A stretch of 64,000 nt of DNA from Novosphingobium sp. Fuku2-ISO-50 (GCF_001519055.1 NZ_KQ954298.1:43880-107879), one strand, 5' to 3'; positions 26,375-35,478 are shown, numbered from the stretch's first letter. Numbers and translations: made by a program. Notes: generated by a model not told the origin, from the letters alone.

Positions 26375-26688
26375 GGCTCGCCGATCTCGTGGCTTGGGTC
26401 TTTGGGGCGCTCGTCGAACCAGACAGCATCGGCGTGCAGCTTGGCGGTGAGCCAGGTGGTGCCCTGCAGCAAGGTCGCCAGTGCGAGGCCGAGCCAGAGC
26501 AGGGCTGTGCCAGCCTGCGAAACCCCTGCGAGTGTCGGTGCCATCAAGGACACCATGGCCATCATCGCAAGCAGGCATATCAGGCGCCAACGCCGACGGC
26601 GTTGCGCCACCGTCTCCGGCGCGGCCATCGGGGCGGGCAGGCGCGCGACAAGACGATCGCGTGCCTGATTGAAGAGGCGCCCGATCAT
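26371..26688 (-). CDS. Small membrane protein between traW and traU
   Basis: 105 residues with a basic N-terminus and two predicted membrane helices (about residues 35-55, LICLLAMMAMVSLMAPTLAG, and 60-80, TALLWLGLALATLLQGTTW). It is translationally coupled at both ends: it overlaps traW upstream and shares ATGA with traU downstream. There is no equivalent between traW and traU in the F plasmid. The tight coupling says it belongs to the transfer apparatus; its function is unknown. Confidence 0.75.
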   Translation of the reverse strand: MIGRLFNQARDRLVARLPAPMAAPETVAQRRRRWRLICLLAMMAMVSLMAPTLAGVSQAGTALLWLGLALATLLQGTTWLTAKLHADAVWFDERPKDPSHEIGEP

Positions 26689-27326
26689 GGCTGTGCGCCT
26701 TCATGTTGCAGCGCGACTTCACGCACCGCGATCAGATCATCTTTCTGGTTGATCAGCGCAGGGGTATGCGCGATCCCGAAACGGCGGGTGATCACCCCAT
26801 CCTGGTCGAACCAGAACCGGCGTCTGAGTGCGGCCATGCGCTCGGTTGGCGAGCCTTTGATCAGCACGATCCAAATTTTGTCTGGCGAGCCTTGCTTCAG
26901 CGCCCAGGCGATTTCGGCATTGTTGTCGCCATCAATGACGGCAAAGGCATGGGTCATCGCCACGACATGGAGCGGGTTGAACCGCTGGCCCTTGGCGGCC
27001 AGCAAGTTGCCGCGTGCATCGCGGATGTCGTCGGCCAGCATGACCGTCGGATCGAACAGCCATTGCCGGTCGGTGGTTGCCTGCGTGATTCCCGCCACGG
27101 GATGCGGGCGTTCGATGGTCGCGCGGGCGGCCTCAACAAACTTGCGGTTGAGCGCAGCCAGCTCACCGCGTTCTTCGAGCATGTGCAGGCGGGCATGGAT
27201 GACATCGAGCAAGTCCGGCTCGGCAATCGCCCAGGTTACCCCAAGCGTGCCGTAGTCACGCGCCATGGCGGGCGTCGCACTGAGCAGCAGCGCGGTGAGA
27301 CCGATGTGGAGAGCCGACCCCGTCAT
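26685..27326 (-). CDS. traW: Conjugative pilus assembly protein TraW
   Basis: 213 residues with a short signal peptide (LTALLLSATPAMA). It starts its mature part with RDYGTLGVTWAIAEPDLLDVI, the TraW signature, and ends with FWFDQDGVITRRFGIAHTPALI, another family block. It acts in the periplasm with TrbC in pilus assembly. It overlaps both neighbours by 4 bp. Confidence 0.93.
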   Translation of the reverse strand: MTGSALHIGLTALLLSATPAMARDYGTLGVTWAIAEPDLLDVIHARLHMLEERGELAALNRKFVEAARATIERPHPVAGITQATTDRQWLFDPTVMLADDIRDARGNLLAAKGQRFNPLHVVAMTHAFAVIDGDNNAEIAWALKQGSPDKIWIVLIKGSPTERMAALRRRFWFDQDGVITRRFGIAHTPALINQKDDLIAVREVALQHEGAQP

Positions 27327-27868
27327 AAAATCGGCTCCCCGGTGCCGATTAGCCGATCATGGCAGATGAAGCCAATAGCGGCATAGCGGCTGTCGAACCC
27401 GTCCTTGTGCGGTGTGCCTGCATAGACACAGCCTGCGGGCACACGTCCTGTGGGGCCGGGGACAAGGCTTTCGCCCTGGCGCGTGAAGGGTTTGAGGCGC
27501 GATACCTCGACGCCGTTGACGATCACGCGCGCACCATCGCGCGTAACCACATCACCGGGCAGGCCATAGGCGATCTTCGCAAAAGGCCTGGGGTGTTCTC
27601 CGAAATGCTTGACCACCAGGGGGGCATGGCCCGGATCAAACACGACATAGTCTCCGCGCGCCGGGAAGCGTCCGGTCTCCACGAGAAGCGCCCAGGTCGG
27701 AAGTGACTCGCTCGCGTTGATCAGGATTGCATGGCGGTCATGCCAGTCGTCGAGTGCCATAAAGGTGATGGCCACGAGACCCAGGAGCGCCATCGAGCGC
27801 AGCCTCTCGCGCCAGGGGCGTTTTGGCAGGACCAACGCACCGGCGTGCAAGTCAATGGTCTTGGTCAT
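27323..27868 (-). CDS. S26 signal-peptidase-like protein (RP4 TraF / R27 TrhF type)
   Basis: 181 residues, one N-terminal membrane helix (RSMALLGLVAITFMAL), then a periplasmic S26 domain. The catalytic Ser55 is in NASESLPTWAL and the general-base Lys is in KIAYGLPGDVV, as in LepB. The C-terminus FDSRYAAIGFI is also typical (SxDSRY-like). In RP4 and the IncHI1 plasmid R27, such peptidases mature the pilin, which becomes cyclic. The start 27868 overlaps trbI by 17 bp. The F plasmid has no such gene, so this operon resembles the R27-type branch here. Confidence 0.88.
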   Translation of the reverse strand: MTKTIDLHAGALVLPKRPWRERLRSMALLGLVAITFMALDDWHDRHAILINASESLPTWALLVETGRFPARGDYVVFDPGHAPLVVKHFGEHPRPFAKIAYGLPGDVVTRDGARVIVNGVEVSRLKPFTRQGESLVPGPTGRVPAGCVYAGTPHKDGFDSRYAAIGFICHDRLIGTGEPIL

Positions 27869-28364
27869 GGCTGCCCTCGCGTTCGCCCGCCTTGTCGTCG
27901 GTCGGTGTATGGGGCGGCTCGGCCGCGCGGGTCTGGTGTGCGTAGACTTCGGCACGCACCCTGGCGGTGATGTCGGGAATGTCGCCATCGACCACGGCAT
28001 TGCCGAGCAGCACGACGTCGCCGCGACGGGCATGGGCTCCGACGGCGGTGTTGAGCGCCTTGAGGAAACTTGCTGTGCGCGCGGTCAATGCCTCGGCCGC
28101 TTCGCCCGAGCGCGCCTCGCGCTGGACATATTCGCGCATGAGATCGGCCAGCTCGACTTTTACCAGATGTGGCGTGGATCGGCGCAAGGTCAGGATCGTG
28201 TGTGTGGCCCATACGCCCCAAAGCAGCGCACCGCTCACCGCCATGACGAGGGCAACCGGGCGTAGCATGCTGGGCTCGCGCGGTTGGATTGGGGCTGCGG
28301 GCGGTGCAAGAGGTGCGTCTGCGCGATCAGCGTGGTCGAACAGGGTGGGCATTGCGTCAGGCAT
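27852..28364 (-). CDS. trbI: F-type conjugation protein TrbI
   Basis: 170 residues. After a proline-rich cytoplasmic start lies one membrane helix (about residues 35-55, PVALVMAVSGALLWGVWA), then a periplasmic part with VKVELADLMREYV...LNTAVGAHARRGDVVLLGNAVVDGDIPDIT, the F-type TrbI signature. TrbI influences pilus retraction and outgrowth. ATG 28364 overlaps the preceding small gene by 8 bp. Confidence 0.88.
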   Translation of the reverse strand: MPDAMPTLFDHADRADAPLAPPAAPIQPREPSMLRPVALVMAVSGALLWGVWATHTILTLRRSTPHLVKVELADLMREYVQREARSGEAAEALTARTASFLKALNTAVGAHARRGDVVLLGNAVVDGDIPDITARVRAEVYAHQTRAAEPPHTPTDDKAGEREGSHDQDH

Positions 28365-28674
28365 GATCGGTGCTCTCCAGGGCGCGGGCAAAACCGGCGC
28401 GGCGAAAGAACGAGACGCCAAGGAAGGCCGCAGCAAATCCGCAGGTCATGATTTGGTTGAACTGACCCTGCCGCGCAGCATTGGCCGCGACATAGCGGTC
28501 GGCCAGGTTGGCAAGTTGGGCCATCGTCAGCGGCAGCGAAAAACTGCCGATGGCAAAGGCGATCACTGCAATGATCCCGGCTGCCGCGAGTGCGTTGACC
28601 GTGAGCCAACCTGTCAGGCGCACTGTCACAACGAAAATCGCGGCCCAGTTGAATTGGCCTCGACGCGCGCTCAT
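28357..28674 (-). CDS. Small two-helix membrane protein between traC and trbI
   Basis: 105 residues starting MSARRGQFNWAAIFVVTV. There are two or three hydrophobic segments (about residues 10-45 and 82-97). It shares ATGA with the end of traC and overlaps trbI. I do not recognise it and F has no clear counterpart. Coupling on both sides implies a part in the conjugation machine, perhaps an inner-membrane accessory. Confidence 0.72.
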   Translation of the reverse strand: MSARRGQFNWAAIFVVTVRLTGWLTVNALAAAGIIAVIAFAIGSFSLPLTMAQLANLADRYVAANAARQGQFNQIMTCGFAAAFLGVSFFRRAGFARALESTDHA

Positions 28675-31220
28675 GGCCGGGCCTCGGCGTGAACGGGCAC
28701 GCGGTCGGGGTAGGCAACGACCTCGATCGCTTCGGCCATGGTACGGCCCTCGGCGATTTCCGCCTCGATCTTCGCGAAAGTGGCAGGGCTCGATGAATAG
28801 AGGGTGGCGGCAAACGGATCGAGCACCAGGCGGCAGACGCATTGCGTATCCGGGCCGCGAATGAGCAGGTCGGAATAGTCGGTGCCGTGGCGCTTCAGCG
28901 AGCGCAGCAGGGCATCGGTATAATTGTCCATCTCGAAGCGGTCGGACTTGCGGAAATCGGCGATCGTCTCGGGTTTTTGCTGGAGCACCAGCATCCAGTC
29001 CGAGTTTTCGAGCGCGGCCTTGGACCCACCCGACTTGTAGAAGTCGTTGATCGACTGGGTCGCGGTGACCAGAGAGGCACCATATTTGCGGCAGGTGCGC
29101 GAATAGGTCTCGACGAAGTCGGCCATCGCGCCACCTTTCAGCATCGACCATGCCTCATCGATGATCAGCGCCTTGGGGATCTGCCGGTCGAGCTTGCGCA
29201 TTGTCTGCGAGGCGACAAACATGATCGAGGTCAGCACGACGCTGCGCAATTCCTCGCGTGACGACAGGTCGGACAGCTCGAACACCGTGAGGTCGGCGGA
29301 AAGATCGAGATTGGTGTCGCCGAGGAAAAACTGCCCGAACGTGCCGGCGGCGGAGAAGGGGAGCATGGCGGTCGCGAGGTCTTCGGCCAGCGGGTGGCCT
29401 GTACCGCGCAAGGCTTCCATCACCGCATCGATCGTCCCGTCGCGAGATTGTTCATTCCAGACCGTATTGACCGCAGCATCGATCAGCCCGCGCTCGGTAT
29501 CGTTGAGCCGGTTCTCGAAGCGCGCCATCTGCGAGATGATGGCTTTGAGCATCGCCAGGCAGTCGATGAGATAGTCGGGATCGTCGGCAGCCAAGGCCGG
29601 GTCGATCATCCGGAACGGGTTCAGCGAAATCCCTGCCGCCTGGCGAAACTCGGTGAACGTGCCTCCCAGCGCCTTGGCCATGTGCTCGAACGAGCGGCCA
29701 TCGTCGATGACGATGACGCGTGCATGGACCCCGGCGAGACTGGCGGTGAGATCCTGGAGCAGCACCGACTTGCCCGAACCGGACTTGCCCGCAATCGCGA
29801 CATTGTGGTTGCCCGCGCTGTTCTGGAACGGCGACCAGAATTGCGGCTGTCCGCGCCGGCCGATGAACAGCAGGTGCGGAATTGTGCTGCCGTTATACTC
29901 GCCCTGCAGCGGCGCAAGCGAAGCGACATTGGCCGACAGCACGGTGCGGAAACGCCGCATGCGCATCAAATCCGCCGAAAGTCCATCGGCGAGGAGCAGG
30001 GGGAACGAGGCGAGCAGCCCGCCCAGTTGTAGATAGGTCTCGTCGATCAGGTCCCACCCGGCGGCCTTGTAGATCGCCTTCAGGGTTCGCTCATTGAAGT
30101 CGCCGCGTCCGAGCGGGGAAATCACCGTTACGCTGTAATAGATCTGGACCAACTTCTGCCCGAGCCGCACTTGTTGCTGGACGTGGCTCCACTCGGCCGA
30201 CTGGCTCTTGAGTGCAGGCACGAGCCGGGCCGCCTTGCCGTCGGAAAGCGTGGTCGTGCGGGTGAATTTCCAGCTCGCTTTGGCTTCGGACAAGTCGGTT
30301 GCCGGAATGATCCCCGAGATCGACTGGAGCACCGGGCAGGGCAGGCACAGCTTGGGATTGAACACGTCGCCGATGACCTTCTGCGTGTCCCACGGCGCCC
30401 AGCGTTCGGGGAAATAGCGCACCGACATCGTGCGGACGTCAAAGGCGTGCGGCGTCACTTCGATCAGGTCGGGCGCGCCATCGATCATGTTGCCCGAGGG
30501 GCGGAGCGATGAGGCCTCGAGGATCAGCCGGTCTTTCTCGACCCGTGTGACAAGGTCGCGGCGCACGCATTGCTCGTTGATCGGATCGAACGGGCTGTAT
30601 TCCGGGGCATCGTCGCCGGTGCCGGTTGAAGGGCACAGCATGTCATCGATAAAGCGGATGAGGTCGGTCGGGCCGAGCACGCGGCTCGGCACATTGATCG
30701 AATCGAACGCGGCAACGATCCCGTCGCGCACCGACAGCAATTGGTCGTTGGAAACCGCCCCCCCTTCAGCCACGCCGACCGCGAACAACACGCGGAACTG
30801 GCGCACATGAAACGGCCCGTCCCCGGCTAGCGAGGTCCATGCTCCGCGTGTCAACAGGTCGAGCCGATAACGGGCAAGCTTGTCGAACACGGCACCGGCA
30901 CGCACGCGCGGCAGCGCCCACTCCTGCAGCTTCTCGGCAATGCGCGGGCTCGCGTAGTTGATGATCTGGAACTGGCAGCCAGGCAGCAGCACATCGGCAA
31001 ACACCGTGCCGAGAATATCGCTGATGCGGTCGTCTGCGCCGATCAAGGGCGCAAGTTCGAGAACAAAGCCCTTCGACCGGGTCAGGTGGAACAGCTGTTC
31101 GTCAGGGCTGTAAGCGCGATAGCCGAGATAGGCCGCCAGCATCGGCACGGCTTGTGGGCCGGGGCGGCTTTCGGGCGAGGCACTGTCGCCGGTGATGAGT
31201 TCAACGAGGCGAGCGAGCAT
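28671..31220 (-). CDS. traC: Conjugation ATPase TraC (VirB4 family)
   Basis: 849 residues, matching F TraC (about 875). Walker A GKSGSGKS is near residue 480 and Walker B KALIIDEAWSML lies in the C-terminal ATPase half, followed by TRTCRKYGASLVTATQSINDF, as in all TraC/VirB4 proteins. The N-terminal half contains the TraC-specific AYLGYRAYSPDEQLFHL start. It powers pilus assembly at the inner-membrane face. The start lies 6 bp after traV. Confidence 0.95.
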   Translation of the reverse strand: MLARLVELITGDSASPESRPGPQAVPMLAAYLGYRAYSPDEQLFHLTRSKGFVLELAPLIGADDRISDILGTVFADVLLPGCQFQIINYASPRIAEKLQEWALPRVRAGAVFDKLARYRLDLLTRGAWTSLAGDGPFHVRQFRVLFAVGVAEGGAVSNDQLLSVRDGIVAAFDSINVPSRVLGPTDLIRFIDDMLCPSTGTGDDAPEYSPFDPINEQCVRRDLVTRVEKDRLILEASSLRPSGNMIDGAPDLIEVTPHAFDVRTMSVRYFPERWAPWDTQKVIGDVFNPKLCLPCPVLQSISGIIPATDLSEAKASWKFTRTTTLSDGKAARLVPALKSQSAEWSHVQQQVRLGQKLVQIYYSVTVISPLGRGDFNERTLKAIYKAAGWDLIDETYLQLGGLLASFPLLLADGLSADLMRMRRFRTVLSANVASLAPLQGEYNGSTIPHLLFIGRRGQPQFWSPFQNSAGNHNVAIAGKSGSGKSVLLQDLTASLAGVHARVIVIDDGRSFEHMAKALGGTFTEFRQAAGISLNPFRMIDPALAADDPDYLIDCLAMLKAIISQMARFENRLNDTERGLIDAAVNTVWNEQSRDGTIDAVMEALRGTGHPLAEDLATAMLPFSAAGTFGQFFLGDTNLDLSADLTVFELSDLSSREELRSVVLTSIMFVASQTMRKLDRQIPKALIIDEAWSMLKGGAMADFVETYSRTCRKYGASLVTATQSINDFYKSGGSKAALENSDWMLVLQQKPETIADFRKSDRFEMDNYTDALLRSLKRHGTDYSDLLIRGPDTQCVCRLVLDPFAATLYSSSPATFAKIEAEIAEGRTMAEAIEVVAYPDRVPVHAEARP

Positions 31221-31226
31221 GGCGCG

Positions 31227-31928
31227 TCATTCCCCTTGGGGCGGGAACGTGCCGCCGGTCGTTGCTGGGCCGGTCGTTGCTGGGCCGGTCGTTGCTGTCC
31301 CGGTCGGTACACCCTGTGCGGGCGATGGAGGCGTCGGCACAGTTTTCCCGATCGTCGGCTTGGGCGCCTTGGCCAGAATGTCCCGCACTTGCGTCTGGAT
31401 CGCGCCGATCGGCGTGGCGGTGGTCGCCGAAGGCTGTGGCTGCACCGATGGCTCGGGCACCGATGCCGGGGATGGTGCGGAGCTGACCAGCGCGAGATCC
31501 GGGGCCGTTTCGGCAATGGCGAGCAGATTGGTGCGGGATGGATTGTCCAAAGCACGCGGCGTGCTATCAGCCGCAACCAACCCCGGCGCATCGACGTTCA
31601 CATAGGCGACTGTACGCTTGTGAACATGCCCACTGCCGTCGCGCCAGGCGGGATAGACCACCTTGAGCGCGCCAAGTGCGGGGCCGGTATCGGCGTCTGT
31701 TGAAGCCAAACCGGGCTTGGCATCATCTCGCGCGATCGCCGAAGATCCCGGCGCATCCGGATCGGCCTTGTGCGCGTCGATCGCATGAAGCGCTGCGTCA
31801 TCGATCGTCGTCGAAGGGGCGCAGGTGCCGCGCGCGGCGCCGCACGAAAAGCCGCCTTTGACGTTCGACTGGAACATCGCACAGTCCGACAGGCCCAGCA
31901 CGAGAACTGGAAGAAGCAGATACCGCAT
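31227..31928 (-). CDS. traV: Outer-membrane lipoprotein TraV
   Basis: 233 residues. Signal sequence RYLLLPVLVLGLSDC with Cys16 as likely lipidation site; Asp at -1 is unusual for a lipobox, where Gly, Ala or Ser is normal. The following MFQSNVKGGFSCGAARGTCAPS is the typical TraV Cys-containing block. TraV forms the outer-membrane ring of the F-type secretion system with TraK and TraB. The C-terminal quarter contains a PATTG repeat encoded by 15-bp tandem repeats. Confidence 0.9.
   Translation of the reverse strand: MRYLLLPVLVLGLSDCAMFQSNVKGGFSCGAARGTCAPSTTIDDAALHAIDAHKADPDAPGSSAIARDDAKPGLASTDADTGPALGALKVVYPAWRDGSGHVHKRTVAYVNVDAPGLVAADSTPRALDNPSRTNLLAIAETAPDLALVSSAPSPASVPEPSVQPQPSATTATPIGAIQTQVRDILAKAPKPTIGKTVPTPPSPAQGVPTGTATTGPATTGPATTGGTFPPQGE
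31258..31302 (-). repeat. Three 15-bp tandem repeats inside traV
   Basis: The unit GTCGTTGCTGGGCCG (plus strand) occurs twice exactly and a third time with two changes; it encodes the PATTG pentapeptide repeat on the minus strand. The frame is kept, so copy-number change would alter only TraV length. Confidence 0.88.
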
Positions 31929-31931
31929 CGT

Positions 31932-32726
31932 TCAGTCTCCGCCCTTGAGCCAGGCGTTGAGGAATTCGCGCGGGCGGTAGCCAAGCACGACCGCACCATC
32001 GTCACGCACCAGGACCGGCGTTCCTGAAAATCCATGCACGCGGGCAAAGGTCTCATTGGCATCGAGCCCGCTGGCGTCGCAGGTGCCTTTGGGGATCGCC
32101 TCACCGGCATAGGCCGTATCGACTGCGGCGGCGTGGTCCGGCGCACACAGCACCGCTTCGGAAACGTCACGTGTCCCCAGCACGGAAATCGGCCGTTCGG
32201 TCACACGCGCGCCCATTGCTTTCAGGTCCTGATGAAGCTGTCGGCAGTACCCGCAATGAAAGTCGCTGAAGACGGTGACATGAGGCCCTTTGCCGCCCCA
32301 TTCGATCGCGCCGGAGGCCGGCAGATCGGTGAGCGAGATATTGGCGGGCGGCGGCGCTGCATCCGTCCTGCGCTGGGTTGCATCGGCACCCGCATGGGCT
32401 GGCGTTGGTGTGGATATCAGGCTGTCGGGATTGATCGCGAGCAGCTTGGCTGCGGTCAGATCCTGATGCGTTTCGAGGTCATAGGCATGACCGACGACGA
32501 GAAAATGCACCTTCGGATCGACATAGAACAGCGTCGATCCGGCCTGGACTTCGCAAAGCCCGGGCAGGACGCTGCAATCGACATGGGTGATCCTGGTGCG
32601 CGGGAGGCGCGTGGCCACTGCCTTGGTCACGGCCTTGACGGTGGCGGTATCGCCATGGACGGGCTCGGCATGCGCGCCGGGCAGGCAGGCCGTGCAGGAC
32701 ATCAGAAGGGAAAGGGCAAGTCGCAT
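31932..32726 (-). CDS. Periplasmic disulfide isomerase, DsbC-like
   Basis: 264 residues with a signal peptide (LALSLLMSCTACLPGAHA), a DsbC-type dimerisation region ending in a FYVDPKVHFLVVGHAYDLETHQDLT block, and a thioredoxin domain with active site FSDFHCGYCRQL and the cis-Pro region GTPVLVRDDG. It is embedded between traB and traV, as in other F-like operons (TrbB or DsbC). It probably corrects disulfides in TraN, TraU, TraH and TraF. Confidence 0.92.
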   Translation of the reverse strand: MRLALSLLMSCTACLPGAHAEPVHGDTATVKAVTKAVATRLPRTRITHVDCSVLPGLCEVQAGSTLFYVDPKVHFLVVGHAYDLETHQDLTAAKLLAINPDSLISTPTPAHAGADATQRRTDAAPPPANISLTDLPASGAIEWGGKGPHVTVFSDFHCGYCRQLHQDLKAMGARVTERPISVLGTRDVSEAVLCAPDHAAAVDTAYAGEAIPKGTCDASGLDANETFARVHGFSGTPVLVRDDGAVVLGYRPREFLNAWLKGGD

Positions 32727-32739
32727 GAGGATTTATCCT

Positions 32740-34071
32740 TCAGTTGCGGATGAAGACGCCATCGAGGAACACCACCTCGACATCGAGGCCGGTCGGCATC
32801 TCGACCACGGGCTGGTACTGCTCGGCGCGCTCGATCAGGTACTTGGAGACAGTATCGGCTGACTGGGCGACGCCTTGGCCTAGCCCGCCCTGGACGATCG
32901 ATGACGGCGACAAAGTGGTGGGCTGGCCGCTGGTGTTGACCGTGGGCGAGGTCAGGAACGCCTGCGAGTTCGTCGCGAAGCCGCGTCCGAACCCGCCCAG
33001 CACACCGGCAATGAATGCCTGGCCGACAAGATTGCCAGAGCGGTTGACCACGCGCCCGCGCACGCCGGTCTTGCCGCCAAAGGCAATGAACCCTTTGACA
33101 TCGCTGACCGCCACGCGCCCGCCCGGTTGCGGGCAGGTCATGCGTTGCAGTTTGACGTAGACTTTCTCGGACGAGAGATCGCCCATCGCCGCGCCGTTGA
33201 CCATGCAGCCACTGAGGTTGGTCTTGAGCAATTTCCCCTGCGCATAGACTGAGCGCGCCGGGCCGGTGATGCGCAGCACCACGGGCAGGGGATCGGTCTG
33301 GCTCTTGGTATTGGTGGTCGCATCGACACCCACCACCACGCGCGCCGTCGCGATCGAGTTGGGCGGCAGGTAGTTCTCGCTGTCGGTGAATTGGGTGGTC
33401 TTGGTCGGAACAATGCGCGCCGCGGTGCCGCTGGCATCGCCGCTGAACGCCATCAGCTTCACTTCGCTCGAGCGCGGTGCCGCGACAACCGGTGTTCCGG
33501 TCGCGCCGGTTGTGCCCGATGTCGGTGCGGCTCCTGCACGCTGATAGGTGGCAGGCGCACCAGGCCCGTACATGGCGTTCGGCCCCGCCGTGGCGCGCTG
33601 GACTTGCGTCGACAACGCCGACACCTGGCTGCGCAGTTGCTCGTTCTCGGTCTGGTAGGCCGACAGCACTTTGGACCCATCGGTCTTGAGTGCCTGGTTC
33701 TGGCCTTGCAGGTCATCGATCTGCTTTTGAAGCTGGTCGATCCGGCCGCTGTCGCCTTGCAGCGTCTTGATCGCGGTCCCCTGGCTGGTGAGCTGGTTCT
33801 CCGACAGCGCCATCCATTCCTTGTCGGCCATCGAGCGGTTGACCATGTCATCGGTAGAAATCTTGACCGTTGCGGGATCGCTCGCTTTCGCCTCGGGCGT
33901 TGTCGCAGGCGTCCCCGAGCCTATGATCCACCATGCCCCGCCTGCCAGCAGCAGCCCGCCGATCGCATAGAGCGCAATATGCTGGCGCCGTCGCACGGCT
34001 GCGTTGTGGGCCAGATCGTCGGTGCCGTCCGCCTTGACACGCGTTGACGCGTTTGTGGCCTTACCATTCAT
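32740..34071 (-). CDS. traB: Conjugation scaffold protein TraB (VirB10-like)
   Basis: 443 residues. A cytoplasmic start, one membrane helix (about residues 32-52, IALYAIGGLLLAGGAWWIIG), a coiled-coil region (about 85-150, GRIDQLQKQIDDLQGQ...QVSALSTQVQRA), a proline/alanine linker and the C-terminal VirB10-like domain (NYLPPNSIATARVVVGVDA...PARSVYAQGKLLKTNLSGCMVNG). TraB spans the envelope and ties the inner-membrane complex to the outer-membrane ring. It overlaps traK by 4 bp. Confidence 0.95.
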   Translation of the reverse strand: MNGKATNASTRVKADGTDDLAHNAAVRRRQHIALYAIGGLLLAGGAWWIIGSGTPATTPEAKASDPATVKISTDDMVNRSMADKEWMALSENQLTSQGTAIKTLQGDSGRIDQLQKQIDDLQGQNQALKTDGSKVLSAYQTENEQLRSQVSALSTQVQRATAGPNAMYGPGAPATYQRAGAAPTSGTTGATGTPVVAAPRSSEVKLMAFSGDASGTAARIVPTKTTQFTDSENYLPPNSIATARVVVGVDATTNTKSQTDPLPVVLRITGPARSVYAQGKLLKTNLSGCMVNGAAMGDLSSEKVYVKLQRMTCPQPGGRVAVSDVKGFIAFGGKTGVRGRVVNRSGNLVGQAFIAGVLGGFGRGFATNSQAFLTSPTVNTSGQPTTLSPSSIVQGGLGQGVAQSADTVSKYLIERAEQYQPVVEMPTGLDVEVVFLDGVFIRN

Positions 34072-34901
34072 GGCCGGCCCCCTTGCGACGTGCGGGCAAC
34101 GACAACGAACGCAGTTGTGGCATCGCCGGGCTGGAGCCTGAAATTGGCGAGGCTGATCGCTACGGCGTTCGTCGGGCCCAGATCCTCTTCACGCAGCGCA
34201 AGCGGCTTGGTGCCGGTATTGGTGAGCTTGAGCAGCGTCGCGGTGAGGCGCCCGCCGCGATAGTTGCCAATGCGCTGGACAGTGACATCGCCTGTCGCGA
34301 TCGGGGCGAGCGGGTGCCAGTCGATATCGTAGCCGGCCACCGAGCGCTGCGCGTAGAGTGCGGCAATCAGCCGGGCGGCTTCGTTTTGCGGTGACAGGCC
34401 CGGCGGCAGTTCTTCGCTGATGGGGCGGGGCGCAGCCACATCGGCATTGGCGATGAAGACTTGCTTGGCATCGGTGCCTCCCACCGCGCAGAGGAACTTG
34501 TAGACATAGCCCTTGCGGGTCGTGGCAAAGAACGAGATTGCCGATTTCGAAAACCCCAGGCCGACCGAGATATAAATGTCCCCGCGCAGCGGCTCGTTGA
34601 CGACCTCGAAGTCCTCGGATGCATTGCCGGCCTGGACTTTGGAGATCGAGGCAAACTGATCGTTCGCCAAAGTGATCCGCGTCAGATCCTTGAGTGAGGC
34701 TTCGCAGCGGACGGTGCCGTTGTCGGATGCCAGGAGGTTCTGGTCGGCACGTGCAGGGCTGGCGAGGCCAAGCAAGCCAAGGCTGAACATCGTGGCGGCC
34801 AACGTGTGCTGCACGTGGCGTGCGCGCGCGGCAAAGCCAGCACCCGCCGTCAAATCGGGGAGAGCCATCGGACAAATATCCTGTTGGGGATGGGCGGTCA
34901 T
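34068..34901 (-). CDS. traK: Conjugation protein TraK (VirB9-like secretin-associated)
   Basis: 277 residues. After a short start lies a signal segment (TLAATMFSLGLLGLASPARA), then DGTVRCEASLKDLTRITLA-like TraK opening and a C-terminal domain with LPLALREEDLGPTNAVAISL. TraK forms part of the outer-membrane core complex with TraV and TraB. I choose ATG 34901 because it shares ATGA with the traE stop; Met at 34868 is an alternative. Confidence 0.9.
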   Translation of the reverse strand: MTAHPQQDICPMALPDLTAGAGFAARARHVQHTLAATMFSLGLLGLASPARADQNLLASDNGTVRCEASLKDLTRITLANDQFASISKVQAGNASEDFEVVNEPLRGDIYISVGLGFSKSAISFFATTRKGYVYKFLCAVGGTDAKQVFIANADVAAPRPISEELPPGLSPQNEAARLIAALYAQRSVAGYDIDWHPLAPIATGDVTVQRIGNYRGGRLTATLLKLTNTGTKPLALREEDLGPTNAVAISLANFRLQPGDATTAFVVVARTSQGGRP

Positions 34902-35473
34902 TGCGCCGCTCCGGGCGCCGCGGCCGCGTGGGTCACCATTCCGAACCCCGCGAGTTTCAGCGACACGCCGTTGTAGCGCCACCGGAAGCGGAAGGTGCGA
35001 CGCTCGCTCGTCACGTCCTTGGAGGCGACGACGGTGTGGAGCGTGCCGCCGACTTCGCTGGTCAGCTTGCCCGGATCGACCGTCATCATGTCTGGCGTGA
35101 AAAACTGTGAAATCTGCGAGCCTTGCTGCTCGGCGACGATCTTCATCAGGCCTTTCTTGACCTCTCCTCGATCCTTTTCGTCAGTCAGGTCAAGGATGGT
35201 GGTCATCCACCAGGTCAGCGTCTCGGGCGACCGGTTGAGTGCGAGTGCAGCCACATCGCGGGTCACCATTTCGAGGTATTCGCGAGAGACCGACGAACTC
35301 GACAGCGTCATCGGCGAACGCAGGGTCGGCACCAGCACGACTTCGCGGTCGCGGCTTTGTGCGGCAGTGAATGTCACCGCGAGCCCGGCTGCGAGAAGCA
35401 CCACGATGCCTGCCAGCCAATTGCGCTGGCGCAGTACGCGCTGGGCTTTGTCATGGGCGAGGTCGAGATCCAT
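34898..35473 (-). CDS. traE: Conjugation protein TraE (VirB5/8-like position)
   Basis: 191 residues with an N-terminal membrane helix (RNWLAGIVVLLAAGLAVTFT) and the TraE-specific stretch SSSSVSREYLEMVTRDVAALALNRSPETLTWWMTTILDL. TraE is an inner-membrane anchored, mainly periplasmic pilus-assembly protein. It is 5 bp after traL. Confidence 0.94.
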   Translation of the reverse strand: MDLDLAHDKAQRVLRQRNWLAGIVVLLAAGLAVTFTAAQSRDREVVLVPTLRSPMTLSSSSVSREYLEMVTRDVAALALNRSPETLTWWMTTILDLTDEKDRGEVKKGLMKIVAEQQGSQISQFFTPDMMTVDPGKLTSEVGGTLHTVVASKDVTSERRTFRFRWRYNGVSLKLAGFGMVTHAAAAPGAAQ

Positions 35474-35478
35474 GGCGC

